Below, one piece after another: positions 24,018 through 33,804 of a stretch of DNA of 64,000 nt. The stretch lies in assembly GCA_004335835.1 (NCBI GenBank), contig RWJK01001066.1, positions 1-64,000 of the forward strand, given 5' to 3'. Every line of letters begins with the position of its first letter. Position 1 is the first letter of the stretch. The notes under the pieces were generated by a model, which did not search any database, was not told where the DNA came from, and was given only the letters and a program-made list of their open reading frames with translations. The position numbers were made by a program, and so were the translations under genes. The DNA comes from Scenedesmus sp. ARA3 (taxonomy: Eukaryota; Chlorophyta; Chlorophyceae; Sphaeropleales; Scenedesmaceae).

Positions 24018-25597
24018 TTGTTTGTTGCACAGCAAGCATCTGGTGTGATCCGATGCTGCTGGAAGCAGGCAGTGCAAAGCCCAGCGCCCCAACGGCTGTA
24101 CACGTGTGCACCTATTGGACCTAAGCTGGCGTCTGAAGTAATGTAGCTTTCTAGGATTACGACACGTGTGGGTTGCCAGCCGGAGTGCCCCACGTGCTGT
24201 ATGCTGCTTGACGACGCAGCAATGCTGGGGCCTTGTTAGCAAAGCGACTCATTGGGCTTCTGCCTGGGGTGAGTCCTGAAAGTACAGTTTCTTCGAAATG
24301 TCTTGGCCACCATGGGTCAAGTTAGATGGGTGGTCCACTCCGAATGACCAGCAGCCCAGCTTCAGGCTTTAGCCTCAGCTGTCACGCAGCATCTGGTCAC
24401 TGATGGCAGCTTGTTTGCAACAGCACGCCTGTGCGTGAAGGGGCTGGTATGGTGGAGTTGTCCTGCAGCTGAGAAGCTGTCCTGATGGTCACCAGTGGTG
24501 ACATCAAACGCGGTGCACACAACTTGTAATTGTGTGACCTTGCACTGGCGGGCACTTTACTTGTGAACGGCAGGTAGACAGGTACCACATCAGCGGTATC
24601 TGGCAAGGCGCCTTACACGTGTAACAAGCTATTGTGTGGCTTGTGGGGAGTGGGCACTGGACAGCCGCTGTCGCCAGCGGCTGGCAACAGCCACAGTAGA
24701 GCTGGCAACACCCAGGTAGCATGGTACCGCCTGACAAACATGCTGTGATACATTCTCATGCATGAGGCCTTGGCAAGATTGATGCATTTGGAGTACCAGG
24801 TGCTGGCAAGGTGCGTGATACGGCCTCGATTTCAGGGCCTTAACACACCATACAGGAAGGTCACCTGTACTTCAAGGGGCGTAATCCGCCTTTAAGCCCT
24901 TCCACCCCGCGGCATACTTGGGGCATTAGGGAGTCCAAGACAGTTCTTCAGATGAAATAGAAGCCACATTGGTGCACAGATCAAGCTTTTGCCAGTTCTC
25001 TCGTGGACAACTATCGCAACAGGTTGTGCTCAGCACTCTCCCCTTGTATTCTGGGCTGAGCCGCGCATCGCAGCACCGACTACTCTCGTTCACCGCGCTT
25101 TGAAACCAGGTAAGGGCCTCACCGTAAGGCAATTCGCGTCCGTTGTACAAGGCGACTTCGGCACACGTGGCCTTCAGCTGTCTTCAGCAGGGGTCTTCAG
25201 CCAGCTTTCAGAATGACGGTCAAGTACCGTACGCGTTTTGTATTGCAAGGACCAGTGGCGGGGCCAGGCAGCTGTGCAGGGGGTTTTGCTCATGCCACGG
25301 CAGGCAGCTCGCACTTCTTTAAGGGCCAGCGCCGTACAAGGTCTGCCAAAGCCACGGAGATTCATGTATACGCGTATTTCTCGCTCTTCCACCCCCCTGT
25401 GTTTTGAAGACTCTTCATGATCAGTGCCCAAACCTACAAACCTGTCTTTTTGGGTGGGTAATCAAGTGATGCGCTGTCTAGAGATTGCACAGCTCGCACA
25501 CGGCATCAACAGCTTGATGTGCGCAGTGATGATCCAAAGGCATGCTCTTACAATGTCCCCCTGCCCCTCCCTTTCCGGTCCCCCGCTTGTTTGCAGG
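24018..25597. other. Intergenic region without a recognised gene
   Basis: No family-like protein, splice series or RNA gene was recognised on either strand. Just before the next gene, a ccccgcttgtttgcag acceptor at about 25581-25596 suggests that the Tlde1-like gene has an intron in its 5' leader, so part of this stretch may be transcribed. Confidence 0.4.
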
Positions 25598-26088
25598 ATG
25601 GGACGTGTCACCAGTGATGGTGCTGCAGCGCGTCTGTACTACCACCGGCGCTCCAACCGCCTCAACTTTGGCACGCTTGCAGTTGCCACGGTGCCGCCCT
25701 CCTTTGAAAGTGACGGCATACCAGGCGGGCCCCTCCCTGTACAGGGCAACATGTTGCCACCTACTTGATTGACGTCAAGCGCATCAACACCAACAAGAAC
25801 CCTCCCATTGAATGGTTCAACCTGCACGCCCCTAAGGACGACGGCTCAGGCTACTATGCCTATGCTGACAACTGGAAGGGCAGGCTTGCGCAGCTGGCGA
25901 ACCTGCAGGGTTGGCGCCGTGGTGCATTTGGCATCCACCCGGGTGCTCGGAGCCTGGGCTGTGTGACAATCAGCCCTCAGGAGTGGGCCAGCGTGCGTGA
26001 CTACATCAAGGGAGGCACGTTGATGTATCAGCCAAACAGCGGGCAGCAGCAGACCTTCTGCGGCTACCTGGTGGTGACAGACGACTGA
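25598..26088 (+). CDS. Tlde1/DUF2778-like L,D-transpeptidase-fold protein, apparent frameshift
   Basis: Tlde1-type (DUF2778) domains are bacterial enzymes acting on peptidoglycan peptides, best known as type VI secretion effectors. The sequence here follows that fold: MGRVTSDGAAARLYYH, NRLNFG, then GGPLP (family GPIPKG), TYLIDVKR (family YYIVDR), PIEWFNLHAP (family DWFALY), and the active-site region GAFGIHPGARSLGCVTISPQ (family FRLHP...GCITL), giving candidate catalytic His and Cys. The C-terminus VRDYIKGGTLMYQ...FCGYLVV is plausible, with TGA at 26086-26088. The frame shifts at about 25738-25741: upstream codons run in the frame of ATG 25598, downstream ones two bases later. No splice-site pair repairs this without losing the GGPLP motif. 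The gene is otherwise intronless. A bacterial origin by transfer is inference; a base-calling error could explain the shift. Confidence 0.7.
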
Positions 26089-26439
26089 CTGCAGTGTGCC
26101 CAGCTGGCGCAATGTGTCCTGTTGGGCCTGGTGCATGGAGCATGGGTGGTACATCACACTGCACACGCAGCGCGCTGTTGCATGTCATCGCTCTTTCGGT
26201 GCCATCGAGACCTGCTATACTGTAGGCCCGCCGTGTGCAGCTGCTAGTGCCTGGGTGCCCGCCTTGGGCGCCGCATTGCCGTGCATGGCTGTTTGGTTTT
26301 GCAGTTTTTGCATGTATAGTTGTGTAGTGCAGCAGCGCGGTGCTGTGTAATCACTGTCCAGCAGTGTGCACCCTGGTTGTGTGGGACCTGTGTGGCTCTT
26401 GATGATGCGAGCGTAACGTGGAGCGTTAGGCGTGCATCT

Positions 26440-26775
26440 GGCTCATGTGGTGTTCTTTGCGAATCCATGTGGTGCACCACATGACTCTGTTGTGTGTTTG
26501 GCTGGAAACCCACCCTGTGCACAGGGTTTGGTGTGTCTGGCCTCCTGCAGCGCACCTGGCGATTGGCACTGCCGAATGCTGTTGTGTCTGGTGCGTCTGG
26601 CAATCGGTTGCTGACGAGGTATGGTGGGTTAACCAATCAAACGTCTGTTTAGGATGGATGTGTCTGATGTGTCTGATGATGTTGTGTCTGGCAACGTCGC
26701 CAGAGCCAACTGTGGAGGTGATGGTGTGTCTGGCGGGTCTGTCTCCTGCCAGGCGGGTCTGTCTTTTGTCAGCAA
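26440..26775 (+). repeat. Irregular TGTGTCTGG-type repeat region
   Basis: The word tgtgtctgg/tgtctg recurs about a dozen times with variants (gtgtctggcctcc, gtgtctggtgcgtctggc, gtgtctgatgtgtctgatg, gtgtctggcaacg, gtgtctggcgggtctgtctcctgccaggcgggtctg). The spacing is irregular. It lies between the Tlde1-like gene and the C2 gene and has no coherent coding frame. Confidence 0.6.
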
Positions 26776-27215
26776 AAGTGGCATTCTGAGGTGGCTTTCT
26801 GCCCTCCATGATGCGCCGGGTCAGCAGCTTTCTTGCTGCAACCACTTGCACAGAAAGGGTCAGGATCAAGGTAACAATGCTGGGCTTGCGCCTGTGCTAC
26901 AGTGTCCAATGTTGTCATACAGCAGGTCGCATATATGCAGTGTGTATGTTGTGCAGCATGTGATGCTTGTGTGATGGGTGTGGATACATTGTCGCCTACA
27001 GTTTTCACGCATGTCAGGCTGCAGTGAATGCCACCTGCGTGCAGCTGACCAGCCCGGAAGCTGTGTGGGCCTTCAATCGGTCACCTTCTGGTTAACCTGC
27101 TTAGCAGCTGAGCGTGACGACGAGAGTTGTATAAACTGTTGTGCCTGTTTCTCAATCCCTCATCAATCAAACTGCGTTCCCTGTCAGCGTGCAGCGATAT
27201 CAAAAAAGCATCAGG

Positions 27216-29432
27216 ATGCAGCCGGAGCTGCTCTTGCAGTTCTCGGTTATCAGAGGACTGCAGCTTCCCAAAACAGAGCTAACATCAAAGATCGACGCGT
27301 ACGTGAAGGTCAAGGCCGGCACGTTTTCAGCGAAGACCAGGACAAGGGTATGCTGTGTTTGACTTGACCTGCAGGATGCTGTTTCCGGCAGCCAGCACTC
27401 TTCCTGCTTGTCCAAAAATAAACAATGATTGTCATGCTGTTCGTCCTTGGCAGCATCGCTGCTCATCAGGATAGAGCAGCAACAGCAACAGCACCGACAG
27501 CAGCAGCACGCCGCACGCTGGCAGGCCTTGGCATTGCTGCAGTGGCAGCAGGAACAACAGCACAGACGGGGAACACAGCTATATCAAAGTAGCGAATAAG
27601 AAACTGTTACATTTTTATTACATGGCTTGCCGGACTACAGTGCTTGTGCAACTTCTCCAGTCATTGCAGCGACGAAAACAGCATTCTTCTGCATCACATG
27701 GCGGTACAATCTGCTTGCAGGATGATGAAGACAACCCTGTGTGGGATGAAAGCTTCTTCTTCACAGTGCCCATGTCAGCCAGCAAGAGCCCCGCTGGTAA
27801 CATAACACTGGAGCTTTGGGACAGCAACACATTGAAGGTGCAACCACCACAAGTGCAGCTGCCAGTGGACACTGCCAGTTGTCAGCATGACGAGCAGTGG
27901 CTGCTCGGCTTCCTGTCTGATAGTGGTCCAGAAGTTTCACCTGTTCAGCACTGCTGAGCTGAGCTAGCAGCATATGTGTATTCAGCACACTGCCCAGCAG
28001 CTGCCCCTGCGTTCGAGTAAGGGCTTGCTCAGCACGTGATGAATATTGCGCTGTCAGTGCCAGCAAAACAGCCACATCTCAAACATCACTGCACACTTGC
28101 CCCACACATCAGTGAACTGACATCACTGTTCCTCGCGTTTCTGCTTGCAGGACACGCATGTCGGTACTGCCAGGCTGGACCTGTCAGCGCTGCAGCCCTC
28201 ACAGCTGGGATACATCGAGCTGCCACTGGCCTGGGAAAAGGAGAAGTATGGAAAGCAGGGCCGGCAGAGCAGGTGTGCACAATGCAGCTGGACATACAGA
28301 AGTAGGATAGGGTGCATATGTTATGTACTGTAGCACCTGGGCTGCTGAGCGGCGCGGATCGCCTGGAACGAAGCATGTGACCTCCGCTTGGTTTGCTGGC
28401 TGCTGCTGCTGCTGCTGCTGCTGCAGGCTGGTGGTGGGTGTGCCTGGCTGGATCGCCAGCTTTGGCACGCTGATGTCAGCACTGCACCAGGTGCCAGGTG
28501 GGCATGATGTGCTGCTGCCAGTGATGACGCCAGCATCAAACATCAGCTGCTGCTGGTACAACAGACTTGCAGCAGGTGCAACGTAGTGGCGCAAGCAATT
28601 GTAGAGGCCGTTGGCCGCTGCGGTCCAGTAGCAGGCTGGCTGGTGCGATATCCTGGCTGCCATGCAAGCAACGCAATAGCCGGGCCAGCTTAAAATGCAG
28701 CAGAGTGGTCTGTCTGCAGCCCCCTGTGCACTGGGCTGCTGTTATTTCCACAGAAGCGCAGGGCAGCACAGCGCTGTACCCGATAGAGCCGTGCAGAAAT
28801 CTACCTCCTTCTGTGCTTGCCTGCACTCTGCAATTGTCGCACGTGTTACCGCTCTGTGCGGTTCGCATTGCGCCAGGTGCGCTGTTCAACACTATCAGCA
28901 GGCCTGCAGCATCTTGTTCCATCACCCCACTGACAGCTGACTGATTGCGCGCTCAACAAGCCCAATGCTGCTTCACACTGCTCTCTCCCAATCGCATTGC
29001 GCCAGGTGCACTGTTCAACACAGTCAGCAGGCATGCATACGTGCCGCTGCCTCACCCCAGCCTGCCCCATGGGCTGCTGTACCTGGGCTGTGAATATGAG
29101 GCAGATGCGGTTGACTTCAAGGTGTTTGTGACGCAGCCCAATGCGCCGCTGTTTGTGGATCTGGCCATGGCAGGCCGGCAGCACACCAAGGTGGGAAGGA
29201 TGCAATGCAACTCAGCACAGTACAACACAGTACCTTGCAAGTAATGGATCATGACGCATTGCATTGCAGTGCAGTTAGATTTAATACACGGTTCTTGATC
29301 AAGCCTTGCTTACTAAGCTAGTAGCACCGCTTGCAAACGTTTGGCGGCACTTGTACAGTGCTGTCTACAATGTACAGCCCGGGCTGACGGCGTTTGACGA
29401 GATCAAACTTGACGGCGTGTCGCTCCATGTGC

Positions 29433-29468
<36 letters not shown>

Positions 29469-30422
29469 AGGTGCGGCGGCGCGTGTATCGTGATGGTTTC
29501 ACAGTGCTGCCCGGCCTGACTGTCTTTGAGGAGTTCAAGCTGGATGACGTGCCACTTCTGCTGCCGCTGCTGCTGCTGCTGCTACTGCTGCAGGTGCGGC
29601 GGCGCGTGTACCGTGACGGCTTCAAAGTGCTGCCCGGCCTGACTGTCTTTGAGGAGATCAAGCTGGATGACGTGCCGCTGAGCACTGACCTGCGGCAGCT
29701 GATGGTGTTGGCCTTTGATAAGGCGCTGCTGTGGACGCTGAATGCAGATCAGGTGCGTGTGCTGATATGTGCATTTATCTTCTTTGTTTTTCATCAGAGT
29801 GGCTGTTGGTGCTGGCATTGGACAAGCCACTGCTGTGGACGCTGAATACAGACCAGGTGCGCAGCGCTGCGCTGTGCTCTGCTTTGCTTTACGTCAATTG
29901 TTTTGCTGCGGCACCCAATAAATGAGTATGGAAACTGATCAGCAAACAACAAACTAGCAGTCCATGTTACATGTCAACATGGGCTGTGGCAGTGCTGCAG
30001 ATGTTGTGTCACAGCTGGAAGGCTAGGCTGCAATGTGTGTCAGCTGCTTGTAGCTGCAGCGCATTTGATGCTGCTGTTGCTTCTAGGCGGGTGGACATCT
30101 ACAGTTTGCTGCCTTTTGCAACCCACACAGCTCTGTGTATAATACTGCCTGCACCACTCATCTGGTGGTGACCGCCCTGAACGTTTGCTGTGCAGGTCGT
30201 GTCATCTCACGGCTGGCGCGGAGCACTAGGGTTTGCAGAAGCATGCAGGTGAGCGCAGCACTGTTGCAAGTCTATGCGACTTGCTGGCACCTCTGCCCTT
30301 TGGGCAGGGCACTTGCCAAGGCAGCGACTGCTGCATGCCTGTTCACCCATGCGGGGCCAGCAATACCAGCATGCCACACCATTCGCAGCCACAATGTAAC
30401 ATTTAGGATCAAGCTGAATGAT

Positions 30423-30456
<34 letters not shown>

Positions 30457-31843
30457 CAGGGCGCTGCACAGCGTTGACGTTGACTATAAGGAGCAGGAGA
30501 TCTTCATGAGCCTGCCGAATGACGTGCCTGGCGTGCCGCCTGAGGCGATGCTGCTGGTTGATTATGACAAGAACGACGTGGGTGAGCACACACCAAGTTG
30601 GCTCGAGCTGGACTTTCTTGCTGCAGCTGTGTTGTCATGCATTCCCTTCAGAGGCAATGCTGCTGGTGGATTATGACAAGAACGACGTGGGTGAGTGTGC
30701 AGCGAGCCTGATTTCCTCACTGTCATGCTGCGCTCTGTTGCTATGCTGCGCTTGGTTGACCAGCTCCAGCTGGGTTGTAAACAGTTGTAGTGGACTGAAT
30801 ATTGTGATTGTAGAGCCTTACAGAGCACGTAGGAGGCTGATCTGTAACAGATCAACACGTTGCTGTTATGATGCTGCCTGCAGACATCAAGCTTGCTGTG
30901 CTGTCTACGCCATCAGCCATGGACAAGGGATATGACATCACGCTGCACTCAGGGCAGCCCATCAAGAAGACCAGCGAGGTGAGTGCAATGGCTGGATCTC
31001 TGTTGTTGTATTGGGGGTGAAACACCCACTGGCTGGCCATACACAGGTGCAATGGCTGGATTCACAGCCGGGCACTGGTGCAAGCTGTCGTGTGGATCAC
31101 GCTGCACTCAAGGGCTTATCAGAACCAGCCAGCAAAGTGGGCTTATGCACTCGCCGGGGCGGTTTATGGGTTCGTTCTGTCTTGTGGTTCGCAGTCACGG
31201 AGCCAAGTTGAATTGCATGCACCATGCACCTCTCAGTTGGAACGTGCCGCATGCTGCAACAGAAAGGATAATTGCCAATTGCAGTTGCTGCTGCTGCTGC
31301 TGCTGCGGCTTGTCTGTGTCTGCCACTGCTGCTGCCAGATCTTCCTGCCGCCCAAGTCGAAGATTGAGGGCAGGTACCAGGTGGCGCGCATCTACGAGCT
31401 GGACGATGTGGCTTATGTGAGTACTCTGCGGCCATTATGGCGTCATTGCTGTGGCTTATTTGGCGAGCGAATGATGATCGCACCGCTCATCGTGCACTGT
31501 GCAACAGGCATCTGTTGCAAGCAACTGCCGCGCAGCTGAGGCACTTGTCGCCACATGCTGTTGTTACCTGCCTGCCACCGCTTGCTGCAGCGTTACATGA
31601 CGCAAACCCACAGATCACGAAGTTTGGACTGCAATGCTGATCTGTGTGTATGTGCGTCCCCGCTATATGCCTTTCCTTGGCTCCTGATCGGGCTTCCCAC
31701 TCCTTGTCGAGTAAAGTATGTAAGTAATGTATATGTTACATTGTCACCTGCAGGGCACCAGCTTCAGCGACATCCTGCTGCACAAGTTCCAGCTCAGCAG
31801 CCAGCGCCAGTGGGAGGTGGCGGCACTGCTACCCCTCAAGTAG
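27216..31843 (+). CDS. C2-domain protein, 11 exons
   Basis: C2 domains bind membranes or proteins, often with calcium. Eleven exons join in frame to 407 residues: 27216-27347, 27721-27837, 28151-28272, 28427-28497, 29006-29190, 29594-29752, 30196-30248, 30460-30581, 30884-30978, 31339-31416 and 31754-31843 (TAG). Residues 1 to about 100 form the C2 domain: MQPELLLQFSVIRGLQLPKT, SKIDAYVKVKAG, DNPVWDESFFFTVP, ITLELWDSNTLKDTHVGTARL. Not all usual calcium-binding aspartates are evident. The remainder (LGCEYEADAVDFKVFV, RRRVYRDGFKVLPGLTVFEE, PPEAMLLVDYDKNDV, GRYQVARIYELDDVAY) matches nothing I recognise. The start ATG follows tatcaaaaaagcatcagg. Copies of exons 5, 6 and 8 occupy the introns, and copies of the last codons follow the stop. 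Confidence 0.8.
28865..30695 (+). repeat. Intronic copies of C2-gene exons 5, 6 and 8
   Basis: The acceptor plus exon 5 start (cgcattgcgccaggtgcactgttcaacac) is at about 28993 and, as a copy, at about 28863-28905. Exon 6 (from 29594) is preceded by a copy at about 29470-29560 with its own ctg-run acceptor (VRRRVYRDGFTVLPGLTVFE) and by a more decayed one at about 29369-29430. Its 3' end recurs at about 29805-29857 (LLWTLNTDQ plus gtgcg). The end of exon 8 (EAMLLVDYDKNDV plus gtgag) recurs at about 30646-30694. Confidence 0.85.
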
Positions 31844-32175
31844 CAGCTCCAAAAGAAGAAGAAGAAGCCAACCCATCTCGGCCCAACAACAATCTCGGAG
31901 GTGGCGGCGCTGCTGCCGCTGAAGTAACTGCACTGCAGTGGGAGGCGGTGGCACTGCTGCCTTCCTTCTAGCAGCAGTGCCAGTAAAGGGCAGCAGCAGT
32001 GCTGCCGCTCAAGTAGCATTGCAGCGTCAGTGGGAGGTGGCGGTGCTGCTGCCGCTGAAGTAGCTGCAGTGCTGTACAGAGCTTGACTAGATACATCGCT
32101 GTATCTCGCCCAAAGCACCCACAGCGCTAGCACCAGAGGGAGGTGGTGGCACTGCTGCCTATTGATTAGCTGCAG
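31795..32175 (+). repeat. Serial copies of the C2-gene last codons and stop
   Basis: The true end QRQWEVAALLPLK-stop (31805-31843) is followed by copies ending at about 31927 (EVAALLPLK-like, TAA), 31972 (QWEAVALLPSF-stop), 32015 (LLPLK-stop remnant), 32063 (QWEVAVLLPLK-stop) and 32169 (QREVVALLPID-stop). Each retains a stop codon and the cagtgggaggtggcgg...ctgctgcc core. They fall in what should be the 3' untranslated region. Confidence 0.8.
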
Positions 32176-33224
32176 CAGTGTACTGTTGAAGTCTGGTCAC
32201 TGATCAGTACTGTTGGTTAGTATCATGCATGAGTGACGGGTGGCTGCCCTTCTGCCGTTCAAAAGGCAGCGCGCATGCAGGCTGGCAGCAGTGCCACTCA
32301 AGAAGGCGGCACTTGTAGGAGTTTGAGGCAGCGCTGCCACCACTCAACTAGCCACTCGCATAGGGGTGCACTGCTTTGCTGCATGACGTCATGCCCTCGG
32401 CTTGGCCAACTAGCGCAGCGGATGGAGTGGAGCAGTTGTCATAGATGCAGCAGTGATTGCAACAGCACGCGGTCGCTCCTCATAGGCCCCTGAGGTGGTG
32501 ACATGGATGTATCCCAACTGAGGTTTACAACACCTGAATATGCAAAAGAGCTGCAATTGTGTTGTAACACACCGGCGCGAAGGCCATAGCCGTTACGCAG
32601 CTGGAAGTGGCTTGCACCCTGACAGCAACGCAACATTGCACATACACGCACGTGCACATGTACGTACTACATGACGATCCTTGAAATGCTCTGAAACAGC
32701 AACAAAACCAGATCAAGCACTTTAAAGCTTGGCACATCCGTAGTCGGATGTGAACTGCCTGCACGAACAGAACAAAGCAGCAGTTGCAGCCTATGCCTGT
32801 CACAAAAGGATAATGCTGCTGCGCTGCAGCCTAGGCTGCCAGGCCTTACAGCCAGCGCACTAAACACACACCTGATTGGCAGCAGGTCAAGCTGCTAAAC
32901 AATCAAACGTGTCAATGAGTTGTTTGCGCATCGCCAACAGACTGGCTGCACACACATTCCAGCGCGTCGTCAGAAGTAGTTGCGGCAGGTTGCCGCCGCT
33001 ACACCATCAAGATGGCAAAGGCGCAATACGCAGGATCTGGTGCTGTATCAACAATGCAGATGGCACTTCACAACCGGCACCAACGCCACTGTCATGCATG
33101 ATATGGCTTCGCCCTGTTGAATGGTAGGCTAACATGTTGCGGACTCCGTAAATTGCCGCCACTGCACCAACATAAGTGGAGACTGTTCACAGCGCAACAT
33201 AAGCCCACTAACTAGGGCGCCAGC
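32176..33224. other. Intergenic region without a recognised gene
   Basis: This lies between the 3' ends of two convergent genes. No coding frame, RNA gene or clear repeat was recognised. Confidence 0.4.
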
Positions 33225-33804
33225 TTACTTTTTGAGACTTTCAGCCAGGATTGACAGGATTGCTTGCATAAGCATGGGCACAACTCTTTCTGGCCCCACC
33301 CACCAAATCACTGCAAATATGACAGTGTCTTGCAAAAGCAATGGAATTGGCCAGTCATAAGATGACAGTTGGGGGCTCTGGCAATCGCCTGTCGCATTCC
33401 ACACGTTCACAGTGAGACAAACGATGATCATGAGGTACCTACTGATGTTATATGTCAAGCCAGCTGCTATTGGAAATTTATAAATCCACGCAACTGCCAG
33501 CAATACAGCGTCTAAAGTTGACGCTCCCACAGGCTGTGTTGTGATGCTGCCATTTGCGTGCGCATAAGATGCATTTGCATCAGCATGCTGCTGCAGTTGA
33601 CCAGCCCGTGCTGATGCCTGCAAAGCTTGCCGGGCCGACTGCTCAACCCTGCTCAGTCCACCGGACCGCAGGAAAGCCACAAGAAGCACAACCACCAGCA
33701 TGCCAAACACAGCTCTAATACCTCTTTTGATCTTACGTTCTGTCAGTTCCTTTGCGCTAGGCGAGGAGGAGGCTTTGTTGATTGGGCGCTGATGCAAGTA
33801 GTCA
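33225..33804 (-). CDS. Membrane-protein exon of unknown family (C-terminal part)
   Basis: I do not recognise the family. A single open frame of about 192 codons ends at 33225. It has no in-frame ATG at its 5' end but is preceded by a good acceptor (tgttgacgttttgcag, ending at about 33805), so it is likely the last exon of a longer gene. The first residues read DYLHQRPINKASSSPSAKEL. A basic stretch (TERKIKRGIR) precedes a hydrophobic segment (AVFGMLVVVLLVAF). Further hydrophobic segments are AVLLAVAWIYKFPIAAG, YLMIIVCLTVNVW and DTVIFAVIWWVG, giving about four membrane spans. Two NxS/T sites (NAS, NGS) lie between the first two spans. It is less CAG-rich than its neighbours. Chance openness cannot be excluded. 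Confidence 0.45.

Noticed and set aside
25207..25428. Plus-strand frame beginning TVKYRTRFVLQGPVAGPGS upstream of the Tlde1-like gene
   Set aside because: Not in a frame or splice arrangement that joins the next gene, and no family resemblance.
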